Assembly: GCA_025765615.1 (NCBI GenBank)
Contig: JAIVFJ010000175.1
Location: forward strand, 62,001-126,000
Direction of reading: 5' to 3'
DNA: 64,000 bases
From: Zopfochytrium polystomum
Taxonomy: Eukaryota > Chytridiomycota > Chytridiomycetes > Chytridiales > Chytridiaceae
Shown here: piece by piece, positions 1 through 10,214 of the stretch
Position numbering within the stretch: position 1 is the stretch's first letter
How the letters are laid out: every line of letters starts with the position of its first letter
The notes under the pieces: model-generated
What the model was told of the DNA's origin: nothing
Seen by the model: the letters and a program-made list of their open reading frames with translations, nothing else
Databases searched by the model: none
Program-made: the position numbers and the translations under genes

Positions 1-66
1 CCCACCACTGGCATCGTCTACCCACCACCACTCCACCCCCGAACGTACTATATACCAACATCGATC

Positions 67-1059
67 ATGATCATCTCGCCCCCCGTCGTATCATCTGCAG
101 CAGCAGTCGCCGCCGCGTTCCTTCTTTGCGGCCTCGCCGCCGCCGCTCCCGCTCCGCAGCAGCTGCAGCAGCAGCAGCAGCAGCAACAACAACACGTCGT
201 CGCACGCCTGCCCGACAACAACACCAATACCGCCACTGCCTGCATCGAGAGCGTCATGTACATTGTCTTTGAGAACGAGAACCAAGCCACCGTCCTCAGG
301 AACCCTTACTTTGGCGAGACCCTCGTCGACAAGGGCTACCTCCTGACGAACATGCACGGCGTCACCCACCCGTCGCAGCCAAACTACATCGCCATGGTCG
401 CGGGGGACACCCTCGGCGTCACCGGGAACGCAAACATCGACCTGCCCGCGACGACCGCAAACGTCGCGGACCTCCTCGAGGCCAAGGGCGTGTCGTGGAA
501 AACGTACCAGGAAGGGTACGTCGCACGCGCCACGGGTGCGAACGCGTGCAATACGGCGAAAACTATTGGACGGTACGCCCGCAAGCACAACCCGTTCATG
601 TCCTTCACCTCCATCTCCCGCAACGCGACCCGCTGCGCCGCACACGTCGTCCCCGCCGCCCAGCTCGACGCCGACGCCGCCGACGCCGAAAGCACCCCGC
701 TGCCGCAGTACATGTTCTACACGCCCGACCTCGACCACGACGGCCACGACACGAGCGTGTCCGCCGCCGCCGCGTGGCTCGAGGGATTCCTCGAGCCCAA
801 ACTCGCGAGCAGCAGCGCGTTCCGGAATACACTGTTTGTCGTCACGTACGACGAGACGGCGGAAAAGGACGCGGTCGGCCCGATATACACAGTGCTGGTC
901 GGCGCGGGGGTTGCGGCGCGCGGGGCGAGGGACCGCGCGCGGTACGACCACTATAGCTTGCTGAGGACCGTGCAGAACCTGTTTGGCCTCGACAGCCTCG
1001 GAAGAGGGGACGCCGCCGCGACCGCCGTGCCCGTTGGGCCGAGGTGCGCGGCCGCTTGA
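67..1059 (+). CDS. Secreted phosphoesterase (acid phosphatase / PLC-type, PF04185-like)
   Basis: Intronless 330-residue protein. Residues 1-27 form a hydrophobic, Ala-rich signal peptide and are followed by a Gln tract (31-42), so the enzyme is probably secreted or vacuolar. The rest matches the phosphoesterase family that includes fungal acid phosphatases and phospholipase-C-like enzymes. Supporting motifs are the YIVFENEN segment (65-72), HPSQPNYIA (101-109), where the family places its nucleophile region, the acidic metal-type motif PDLDHDGHDTS (220-230) and VTYDE (259-263). The C-terminal DHYSLLRTVQ stretch is also typical of the family. Such enzymes release phosphate from monoesters or phospholipids; the exact substrate cannot be read from sequence. 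The ATG at 67 is chosen because it begins directly with the signal peptide. GC-rich codon use fits the neighbouring HET gene. No clear link to its neighbours. Confidence 0.85.
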   Translation: MIISPPVVSSAAAVAAAFLLCGLAAAAPAPQQLQQQQQQQQQHVVARLPDNNTNTATACIESVMYIVFENENQATVLRNPYFGETLVDKGYLLTNMHGVTHPSQPNYIAMVAGDTLGVTGNANIDLPATTANVADLLEAKGVSWKTYQEGYVARATGANACNTAKTIGRYARKHNPFMSFTSISRNATRCAAHVVPAAQLDADAADAESTPLPQYMFYTPDLDHDGHDTSVSAAAAWLEGFLEPKLASSSAFRNTLFVVTYDETAEKDAVGPIYTVLVGAGVAARGARDRARYDHYSLLRTVQNLFGLDSLGRGDAAATAVPVGPRCAAA

Positions 1060-2298
1060 GGTGGTGTGGGTGGGGTGGCTAGGTGGCAGTGCTGGGGCGT
1101 GATCGGCGTGTGCGAGGCACTCAGCACAGAGAACATCAGACAGCAGCGGCTAGCGCTTGGCGAAAGCAACGCCGTTCCCCGTCTCTTTCATCCTTTCATC
1201 CTTCCGCGGCTACCCCTTGCGCGTGATTGTTAGAGTTTTACCCACTCGCTTCAATTTAGTTCCTTCCCCTCCCTCCCGCACAAGTTGTCCTCCAATTTTT
1301 CAGGTTCAGTTTGGCGCTTGGCAGCCGCAGCAAGCATACGTTCAGAGTACTCATTCCTCTCTTTATTTTTTCTTTTTCCCCCCCCTCTTCTTCGCATGTG
1401 ACGCAAGTACTTGTCGAATGCACCTCTGGGATCCCCCAAACCATCCATCATCAGCAAATAAATATATGGGGGAGGATCCCGCCCAAACGTACGCACACAC
1501 ACACTCACACAGGGTTAGGTCTCTCTCTCATACGCTCCCTTTCCAAATGGGCCTTCAAAGAGCGCGAGAGCCAATCAGATTGTCAGCTTGTCTGCACGCC
1601 TGTTCGTCCGCCACAAAAAACAAAAAAAAAGTGTAGGAAGCGTCGAAACGATTGAACAACGGCTTGGTAGCCGCTGCTACCAATTGTGGCGCTCCGACGC
1701 GCGAGCGAGGTGAGGGCGGCGCGCGCGCGCACCCATGTTGACACCACTGTCCTTCTATACTTCTGATTTGACCAGCTCCCCTTTGGCACTGCCGCCCTCT
1801 CACCGTCTGCCACGCCAAAGCGAACATGGCCTCAGGTGGCAGTGCTCTGGTCCAAAAGGCGCGGCTGAGGTCAAGGGTTCAGCGCCAGCGACAGCAGGCA
1901 AGCGTGGCATGGCAAGCGTGGCCCACCGCTTGCACCGCCCCCCCAACCGCTGCCGTCGCCGTGGGCTGTCTCCACTCACCTCCCTCTCCACGAAAAAGTA
2001 CTGCCTGGCCACCCTCTACCGCCCCCCAACCCTAACCCTCGTTTGTTTTTTCATTTTTTTCATTTTTTTTTTTTTCAGATCAACGCATATGCTGCTTGCC
2101 AATCGCTTGGGGCGCGCGACTGTTTGTGTGTGTGTGTGTGGATGGATAGATGTGAGAGACAAGGACGGTCCGAGAGGCGATAGTGGCGCAAGGGAAAGTC
2201 GCAAAGGAAAAGGAGGGTAACTACATATGCAAAAATTCCAACAGCATAAAAGCAGAACATGACGCGAAAAACAGTGTGTTTTTGCACAAGAAAAGAAA
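1060..2298. other. Gene-poor intergenic stretch with simple repeats
   Basis: No convincing gene is seen. The stretch holds pyrimidine-rich and CA/GT-rich simple sequence, a poly-A run near 1614-1630, a T-rich run at 2041-2075, a GT microsatellite near 2124-2140, and the telomere-like sequence annotated separately at 2025-2039. Confidence 0.6.
2025..2039. repeat. Short interstitial telomere-like sequence (CCCTAA type)
   Basis: CCCAACCCTAACCCT lies in non-coding DNA. It matches two units of the CCCTAA/TTAGGG telomere repeat used by many fungi. Similar short tracts occur at 28804-28815, 32596-32608 and 40585-40596. Confidence 0.6.
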
Positions 2299-2760
2299 TC
2301 AGCAGGCGCGCACAAACGGGTAGCAAGAGTCGCGGGTCGTCTCGATGCACGTGTTGCTGTATTTTGCCACCATGCTGTGCGCCAGCCCTTCGCGGTTTTG
2401 GCCTCCCGCAATCCTGCACACGTCCTTGATATGCGCGTCCGACCAGGAAGTGCCAAACACCGACCTGTCGGGTTTTTCTTGTCCATTTTCTTTATTTTCG
2501 TGTGTTAGAACGAAGGAAGTTGGGGGTTCGTTGTCGATGGGGAGGGCGTGTTGGGGGAGCGCACTTCTCCTTGTACGAGCCCGTGCGCTTCGCGTTGTTG
2601 TAGATCCAGTAGATCTTGATGTCCTTGACCGACACCGCCGCCCGCACGCCAAAGTGCGCCGTGAGCGCGCCTTCCTTGTGGCACTGGGAGCAATGAGTGC
2701 ACACCGTTTCGTCCCGCACTTTAGCACGTGGTCGGAGATCGAGGTCCACCACGCCGCTAG
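2299..2760 (-). CDS. Small Cys/His-containing protein, unrecognised (3' exons only)
   Basis: Two segments on the minus strand join cleanly. Exon 2565-~2760 encodes a Cys/His-rich stretch (VCTHCSQCH) and then a basic region ending YNNAKRTGSYKE. An intron at 2465-2564 has a GTGCGC donor, a CTAACAC branch-like sequence and a GACAG acceptor. The last exon, 2299-2464, reads SVFGTSWSDAHIKD at its start and stops with TGA at 2299-2301. The reading frame is kept across the junction (phase 2). The 5' end is not resolved, because sequence above about 2760 is low-complexity. I do not recognise the family. The CxxC-CxxCH pattern suggests metal binding, which is inference only. This could also be a decayed copy. 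Confidence 0.4.
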   Translation of the reverse strand, partial: LAAWWTSISDHVLKCGTKRCALIAPSATRKARSRRTLACGRRCRSRTSRSTGSTTTRSARARTRRSALPQHALPIDNEPPTSFVLTHENKENGQEKPDRSVFGTSWSDAHIKDVCRIAGGQNREGLAHSMVAKYSNTCIETTRDSCYPFVRAC

Positions 2761-3497
2761 GTGGTCCGCTTTGCGGGGGCCTTTTTTTGCGAACGTTTGA
2801 GGGGGGGGGGTAGGGGGGTTTGGGGAGTTTGCGCGGTTGGCAATCAACAAACGTTGGCACAAGTAAAGCAAACGAACGACCCGACACCGACGAGCATCAT
2901 TATGATACACACGCACTCGCACACACACTCCCGCACAACGCACACACACAGGACGCGCGCAGCACTGCTCGAGAATGGGGGGTGCTCACCTCCTTGCCCG
3001 CGGCCCCTCCACCTCCTCCTCTGGCTTTCACCGAGGAGACACGGAATTTGCTGTGACAGAGGGTGGCGGCTGGCGCCGGCAAGGTGCAAATATGTCTCAT
3101 TCAAGAAAATCCGCCGTCGAATCTGTGTGCACGTGTTTTTGATGTGGATCGCGCGCCTCGAGTGCTCTCGCTGACAAAACCAAAGCGTTTAACTCCTTCT
3201 CAACCCCTGTCCTCCCCTCCACTCTGTTTCGCCTCAAGCCCTCGTTGTTCGAGCTTTCGCCGCCGGGCCTACAACGAGACAATACCATTGGATCTTCCGG
3301 ATTGCCCGTGTTTGACCGCCAACAAGGAAGCGTTGCCCTGCGGCAAAAATTCTCGTGCGCGCAGGCCTCGTGGTACGGTGACTGCGCACGAAAGCGAGAG
3401 GGAGAGGAAGCGACAAAGAAAGGAGGCAAAGGGAGCTCCGTGATCGGATACACTGCGCATCCAGCCCCGATGCCTCGGCTGGGCGGGCGGCCGGAAT
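2761..3497. other. Non-coding, low-complexity stretch
   Basis: G-rich runs (2800-2830), CA-rich simple sequence (2905-2955) and no open frame with protein-like composition. The upstream part of the minus-strand gene at 2299-2760 may begin here, but I cannot place its start. Confidence 0.4.
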
Positions 3498-3563
3498 TAG
3501 AGAGAGAGAGAGAGATGAGAGAGAGAGATGGATGAGAGAGGAGAGAGAGATGAGAGAGAGAGA

Positions 3564-3607
<44 letters not shown>

Positions 3608-3609
3608 GA

Positions 3610-3642
<33 letters not shown>

Positions 3643-3650
3643 GAGAGAGA
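3498..3650 (+). repeat. (GA)n microsatellite
   Basis: About 150 bp of nearly pure GAGAGA with sporadic GAT interruptions, lying just upstream of the HET-domain gene. It could act as a GAGA-type promoter element or simply be slippage DNA. The frame-open translation (polySer-Leu or polyArg-Glu) is not a gene. Confidence 0.9.
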
Positions 3651-3713
3651 CAAAATTTCTTCACGGTTTCTTTCTAATCATTAGCCAGTGGTCAGCCATC
3701 AATCTTCATAATA

Positions 3714-5726
3714 ATGCTGCTCCTCAACACCCTCACCAACAAGATCGAACAGTTTGCCGACGCGGCCTCGGCACCGGCGTACGCCGCCGTCTCATACTTG
3801 TGGCCGCAGCAGGGCAGCTTCGCATGGACCACCACACCCTCGCTCGTCACCGCCGCAGCTGCCGTCGCAACCGCAACCACAACCACCGCCCCCTTCGAGT
3901 CAAAGTGGCCAATCCCGAGTTGCTCGCCAGAGACCTTGGACGCCGCCCTCCGCGCGATTTACGTTGGCGGCGCGTCCGTCCTCGACTACGACGCACAGGT
4001 CGCTGCTGGTGGCCCTGGCGCCAATCCGGCTTCCCCGACCGCGCCCCCTCGCTTTACACACATCTGGATGGACGTCCTGTGCATCCCGCAGAACGACGAC
4101 GCTGCGAAGGCTGTCGAAGTTTCCCACATGGGAAGCTACTACAGGAACGCGACTTGCGTGTGGGTCTTTCTCGATGACCTCGGCAAACCGTCGATCCCGT
4201 TGCAGAAGGGCCAGAAGCCTGCCCGATGGTTCACCCGCCTGTAAGTGATGGCCTGAAACAGAAGCAAAAAAAGTGACTGAGTCAATCTCCGCCAACCATT
4301 CGTGCACTACAGGTGGACTCTCCAAGAGTGCATTCTTCCTCGAAAACTCTTCGTTTATGTGAAAAGTGGGCAGCCGTCATCGCCGAAGAAGCCGTCGATA
4401 ACGTCCTTCCTCTCTTCGCGCCAAGTCGACCAAACGCTCCCCGAGCCCGCTCCGGTGTGGATGTCCCGCAAGCACGTCATCGCGTACATCTGCGTGTCCT
4501 GCCAGATGGAAGTGCTCTCCGGTAGCATGACGAACGAGTTCGCGCTCACGGTTGGCCTGCAGCTGCTCCCGCTGGGCGTCACAAATCCCTCCGTCCGCAC
4601 CGCGCTTCTCCTTTCCAGCGTCCGCACCTCGCGCTTCGCCGCCGATCGCCTCTATGGCGTGCTCGGCGTGCTGCCCAGCGACGACCCCGAAGCCTTTGAC
4701 CACACAAAAATCCACGTCGACTACCAAAAGCCGTTTGCCGAAGTCGCCGCCGACTTTGCTCAGGCCATGGGTCCCTCGGTGGTCAAGCAGTTCGGCACCG
4801 TCGCCCCGGCGCCGCCCGAACTGCGCCACGACGCGTTCGTGGCCGAAGTCGCCGCCGGCCCCACCGCGACGGCCAGCAGCACGAGCTATTTCGGGTCGTT
4901 TGAACCGGGCTTCTTTATCAACGGCTCGATGCGCCGCGACGCCGACCCCTCGGAGATCCGCCGCATCCTGGCCGACAACTCCTTTGCCTACGCCTTTGAC
5001 GACAAGGACCGTTCGACTTGCAAAACAGACGGCATGCAGTTCCTCGACCACGACGTCCGCCCCGTCGTCACCCGCCAAGGCGTCCACATCCCCGCTGCCC
5101 GCGTCGCGCACGTCGCCCGGTTCACCGGGCTCGGCCACAACCAGTTCCTCTCCCAACCGGTCTCTTTCTTCACCGAGCTGCTCGACCTCCTCACCTTTAT
5201 GGTCGAAACCAGCCCGCCCCTCCTCTCCTGGGCCCGCAACGCGATCATCGCTTACGAGAACCAGTACAAGACCCACTCCTTCGTGGATCTCGCTTCCGGC
5301 CGCGTGCTGGCAAGTCTAACCATCTGGCTCGCCAAGCTCAGCAAATCGATCACGCCCTCCTTCGCGTACCCAAAGTACGTCAAAAGAGTCGAAATCCTCA
5401 CCGCCAACGGCCGGCTGCTCTCGGGCATCGCCGACGACGCAAACACCGCCGCCGAGATCGCCGCGGGCAAGCAGATCGTGCTCGCGCTGGTGGGGACCTC
5501 GATTTCGTGTGACGGCAAGAACCGCTTTTCGGACGACTATGCCGTGTGCGTGCTGCTCGAGCCACTCAAGGAAGGCAGGCCGATGGTTCTCAAGAAAGTT
5601 GGAGTGTACCACAACTTTTCGTACAATGCGACGGCGGATGGGAGGCAGTCTGGGACGCGGCCAAGTGCAGCAGATAACGCGGCTTTGTTTGATGATTTTA
5701 GCGTTCACGACGTTCTCATAACATGA
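3714..5726 (+). CDS. HET-domain (heterokaryon incompatibility-like) protein
   Basis: Two exons, 3714-4240 and 4313-5726, give 646 residues. The 72-nt intron has GTAAGT and CTACAG borders and joins codons in frame. The HET domain is seen in the order expected for the family: YAAVSYLWP (23-31), IWMDVLCIPQND (117-128), a YYRNATCVWVFLDD block (142-155), and WTLQE directly after the splice (177-181). The C-terminal 450 residues are not recognised. In ascomycetes HET proteins trigger regulated cell death on recognition of non-self; in a zoosporic fungus the role is unknown. Its location about 4.5 kb upstream of a TIR-NACHT-WD40 gene makes an immunity or allorecognition neighbourhood plausible. The GA microsatellite ends about 60 bp before the start codon. 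Confidence 0.85.
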
Positions 5727-6617
5727 GAGAGGGGGACCTTTCATAACAAATTAATATCAATTCTATCAGTAACGGAGCCAAATCCCACTACGCCCATATT
5801 TCCCTCTGCGGTCATTCATTGCGTCTTCTAAAATGAGGCTCAGTCCAACACATCTGCTACATTAACATAATATTTTTTGGGCAAGGGTGCCATTATTTTC
5901 CAGTGTCTGCTTATGTCATTATCTGCCAAATGTCCGCGTGTCGGTTGGTAACCCTTGTCCATCTCTGCCTTGCCCGCATCCAGAGCAGATATCGCTACAG
6001 TGGCTCACAAAATTGGGCCAATGCTTTCAAGGTTGGGCTGGCAAATGCAAGTTCAGCTGCAATAATAAAGATATGCCTGTGAGATTTTCAGGGCCAACAA
6101 CCCTGTATATGAAGAAGATGTACACGAATTTTCATTTGTTTATGATTGTAATTGCACAATCTGCACACTTGCAATGATCAGCATTCCATGGCCCAATTTT
6201 GTGGATGCATCATGGAAAAATACAAATCAGGTGAACTCACCGCCCCATGACAAACAAGAGATATAGAAAGAAAGGAAGATGAGGCATCGCTGAAAGCGCT
6301 CCCACTTGCTCTTGTGCCATCTCTGCCACTTGCAAAAATGATGTGCTCAATCTCATCGACCAAGGTCTTTACAGTCACAAAATTGCTTCCAGACTGGACG
6401 TAGGACGTCGCACTGTCGATTGAATCTGAAACCGCAAGCGTCCAGAGGCACCTATCAAACCACTCAAACCACCAGGCCACCCAAGCAAGCTCTCATCCCC
6501 TAAAAGCGATTGTACGTGAGAAAAATCAACTCTGGTGAGGGGAAAAACGCAACCCATCTTGCCCAATTTCACCACACAACTACTCGATACAGTGCTGTAT
6601 TGTGTGGCGCAATACAG
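5727..6617. other. Intergenic DNA without recognisable gene
   Basis: AT-richer than the preceding gene. Short open frames exist on both strands but none shows a motif or protein-like composition that I can support. Confidence 0.5.
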
Positions 6618-6689
6618 GGACTTATAGCTCAGTGGTAGAGCGGTCGACTGCAGATCGACAGGTCGCCGGATCAACCCCGGCTGGGTCCT
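6618..6689 (+). tRNA. tRNA-Cys (GCA)
   Basis: Cloverleaf folds by hand. The acceptor GGACTTA pairs with TGGGTCC. The D-arm is GCTC...GAGC, and the anticodon stem GTCGA/TCGAC encloses loop CTGCAGA, giving anticodon GCA (Cys). The T-stem GCCGG/CCGGC is perfect but its loop ATCAACC lacks the usual TTC start, so the internal promoter B box is unusual. No intron. Confidence 0.8.
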
Positions 6690-8129
6690 CTTCCTTCATG
6701 CCTCATGGCGCACGTACTCTCAACATTCTCTTCTTTCCAATATTACAAATTAATGAAGTTTTCCATCTGCAGTTGAAGGATATTATGGTGAGATTGAAAT
6801 TACTTTGGCCACTTTCAACCAGGCCAGACCAGAGGATTCCGAACAGCAAGAACAGCTTAAACGCCTTGGGGTCTCTGAAGTATTTTTCACACGCATCAAA
6901 TTTCGCAACAGTGCGGTCTGTCCTTTCTGTTTTGCCATTGGATGGCCAGTCATACCTGTTTGTGATTCTTCTTTTTTGCTCTCCAGACCCAAATGACAAG
7001 AAAAAATGTACTTTCCAGACATTTGAATCTGACAAATGGCTGCTTTTGCACTCAAATTGCGCCAAATCAAATGGAAATGGGTTTTTTACTCATAAAACCT
7101 GAATCAAATCGAATTCAAAACACTCTGTACTGGAGAATTCAGTTGATTCAAGTCTGATTCGAATTCAAATCAAACTCAAATTTATTTCAGATTTGACCCA
7201 GTTCAGTCTGTGGCAGACCCTATTCAGGAGGAAAATGGAGGCCACCTCCCTTTGTTTACCTACAGGCCACCACCACTGGCCTGGGTTAGGGGTGTGACAA
7301 AAGTTTGTCTCTTGCCCCAAGAGCAACAAAATCTCTACAAACGCATAACAGCCGGAGTCAGTCATGAAGGATGTAACTGGATGTTGGACTGTGGACACAG
7401 TTTTTGCAGCCTATTGTTTTGCTCCGAACGTTTGTACAAAGTTCGTTGCCCTTGCCACAAGATATCAGAGAAAGTGTCTAAAAAAACAAAAAAAAACAAA
7501 AAAAAAACGCAATCAGCACACCCAACCGACAGTCCGTCTGCATGAAATGCTGGTTTGTCAGAAAGTCAAAACACAGATCAAAAAATCAGGGTGACAAAAA
7601 CACAATATCTTGAAACTTAACCTGTCTGAGCAGCCAGCTGTTCCTTTGTTGCATTGTTGCTGCTATTAGAAGCGGGAACTGCCTACAAAACTGTTTTCTG
7701 CTTTAAGAAGGAGATGGTTTGGCTGACTGAGCTGTGGTGTGGCAGTAGCTAAGTCGCTGCATGCATCAAAGTGGCTCAACCCAGGCCAACTCCAGCCTAC
7801 ATTTCATTCACTTTTTCAACAAATGTCCAAACAATTTCTGGCAAGCAAGTGCATATTGCTGTCATATTTCTGACAAACCATGCAGAGGGCACAGCTCCTG
7901 ATGACTGTGCAATACAACCTGACCACTGTCAGCCAAATAATTTGCATCCACCTCGAGTGCAACGCCGAAATGGATGGGCCTAGAAAAATACACCAGGACA
8001 ATTCTCACTGAAGAGGAAATGTGGGACAACCTGGACACTGCATCAACTCTGATGTCTATCACCTTTATGCATGACAAAACGTCAATCAAAGTCAGAGAGA
8101 GCAACTGAAGCTGGTATCCATCCACACTC
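6690..8129. other. Intergenic DNA, possibly degraded mobile-element sequence
   Basis: No supported gene. Sequence composition is like the Copia scrap that follows, but no frame keeps a recognisable domain. A short TTGATTTGAATTC-rich stretch at 7100-7190 is repetitive and recurs near 26230-26310. Confidence 0.35.
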
Positions 8130-8222
8130 ATGAAAATTCAATATCTCGCAACACAAACTGGTCCAGATATCGCATTTGCAACAAAGGTACTCTCCCAGTT
8201 CCAACTGAAGCCATGCCAGTAG
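8130..8222 (+). pseudogene. Ty1/Copia-type reverse transcriptase / RNase H junction remnant
   Basis: A 30-codon segment ending in TAG reads MKIQYLATQTGPDIAFAT then KVLSQFQLKP. This matches the highly conserved Copia motif of the form YLA-x-TRPDI-x-A-x-x-x-LS-x-F near the end of the reverse transcriptase domain. The canonical Arg is replaced by Gly. Sequence upstream (about 7980-8130) may be the preceding part of the polyprotein but contains stops. No LTRs are visible around it. It is an old fragment, not an active element. Confidence 0.65.
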
Positions 8223-10214
8223 AAGCTTTTCTCTTGGAACGATCCTTCAGAGATTTTGGAGGAGGATAGTCGCCAGAAGCTCAAGCAAAAGCAGAGATCC
8301 ATGCGAATTGATCCCTCTGTGATGCCAACCCCAACCCCTCGAACCTCGTGCAAGACAAATGAAAAGCAATGCAGCTTGTACTTGTTCCAGTCCGATAAGC
8401 AATTGACACTCCAGATGAAAGGAACATGCAATGATGACTTTTCGTTACTGGGGAGGACGTGCGGATGCAAATGTGGGCAAATTAGGCAAATCGTCAGATC
8501 TTGAAGAAACAAGGAATTGTCTGGTGGAACAAATTTTTCTGTTTTATTGAAAAAAACAACTAGCCAATCAACAGGTCTGGGGCAGGGCAGGGGGAACCCG
8601 ACAAACGATGAAGCTCAGCCACCAGGGCAGTTTCCCCATGCGGCCGTGAACCAAAGAGTAGCAAGATCCGCTCGCCCTGCATCTCACGTTCCCCCTTAAC
8701 TTTTCAATAAGAAATAATCCGGCATAATAACAAGCAATAGTCGTCTCCCCCGCCGTGCGACGCCAGCCGGCGTTGCATTCGATGCGCTCCTATCTTTCGA
8801 ACCATACGCACCTGTCCCCACACAGCAGCGCCGCGGGCCGAGGTGGACGCCAAATCGGCGCGCGTGGGCCCGCCACAGAGCGCAGGCTGGAGGCCCACGC
8901 ACAGTAACAGAAGGAGGCGTGTGGGGGTGAGTCCAAGCCCGCCGCTGGTTCTGCCACCGCTTAGTGGGGGAGGAGGGCACCGACGGTTCGGCGACGGCTG
9001 TTTGCCTTTGGGAGAAAGGCGACTGCGGGGCGAACTGCAAGCAACCGACGAGTGCCACTGTCCTCACAGTGGGATGCGATTGGCCGCCGCCGCCGCCGCC
9101 GCCGCCGACGGGGGCTGCCCGACAAGCGGCCAGCGGGGCAGGCGTGCCTGTGCCTGAGTAGGATGCCGATCGCGCGGCAGCCCGCGCAGTGACGCTGAGT
9201 GAAAGCCAGACAACGAGAGAGCTATGTACGAGGCTCGTCTTCCGGCCTGCCTTGTGCCTGTGTCGTGTGCTTGTGTGTGTGTGTGTGTGTGTGTATGTGT
9301 GTGTGTTCTGCGTCTGGTTGGAAAAAGAAGAAAGGGGAAAACGACAAAAAACAAGATTTTCGCCGACACGGTCAGTGCAGAGTCGAGATCGATCCGAACG
9401 CAGCCCCTCCGTCCCTCGCCCAGATCCATCCGTCCATCCATCCAGCCCATGCGATCGCACTACGCCCAGCCTCCCTCCCTCCTTTTACAGGCTCACCGGC
9501 ACCGTGGACACATCGCTCACATCAATCAGGCGACGTCTCAGGTCGGATCAGGCCTGTCAGCCACGAGATTTTGCACGCAACCAACCGAAAGTGAGCAACG
9601 CTGCCGGCCGCCGCGCGCCGAGAGACAAACAACTTGCCGTCCATCTATTCATCTACCCACACAGCCGCCCTCTCTCCCTTTGCATGATTGCCCGACCCCA
9701 GACTCATCGATGCTGCCTTGAGGGCAACAACTACAATGGGAGAACGACACAGTGAGCAAACAAACCTGTCCCTTGTTTGAAGTCAACGCCACTAACCAGC
9801 GGACTGTACTGCAACCATTTCAACCAGCAACATCTCTTTGCAAGAATCAAGATTTCGTTTCTTGTTGACCAGGATCAACAGTGGTAAGCAATCTTGACGG
9901 GGGGCATCTTTAATCGTTTCATTTGATGTCTTATAAACTCTTAACACGCAACGGTCCCATCCAATGAACATCTCTGGCTCAATCCCTGCCGTTGAATCCC
10001 TATTTGCTCTTTCTTTCTCTTTTTCTTGCACTAATCAGGTTCTGGAAACTGACCAGCCAACTCCTTCTAAACTAACACTGAGTGCTTCTGGAATCCCTCT
10101 GCCTCTACGACAGTCTCCCTTCAAAAGCTCTTTCTCAAACATTTTTAATTCCACCAAATCTAACATTCAAATTTTCTTTGCAGAGCCCATCACCGACTGT
10201 GCTTTCGTAGGAGA
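8223..10214. other. Intergenic region with simple repeats
   Basis: A GC-rich stretch (8750-9230), a (GT)n microsatellite (about 9253-9310) and T/C-rich DNA leading to the NLR-like gene. The open frames here are simple-sequence artefacts. The last 250 bp may be the 5' leader of the gene at 10215. Confidence 0.5.

Noticed and set aside
91..951. Long minus-strand and alternative-frame ORFs over the phosphoesterase gene
   Set aside because: Shadows of the GC-rich coding strand; Arg/Val-rich composition and no motif.
3234..3653. 139-codon Ser/Leu ORF on the minus strand
   Set aside because: Translation of the GA microsatellite.
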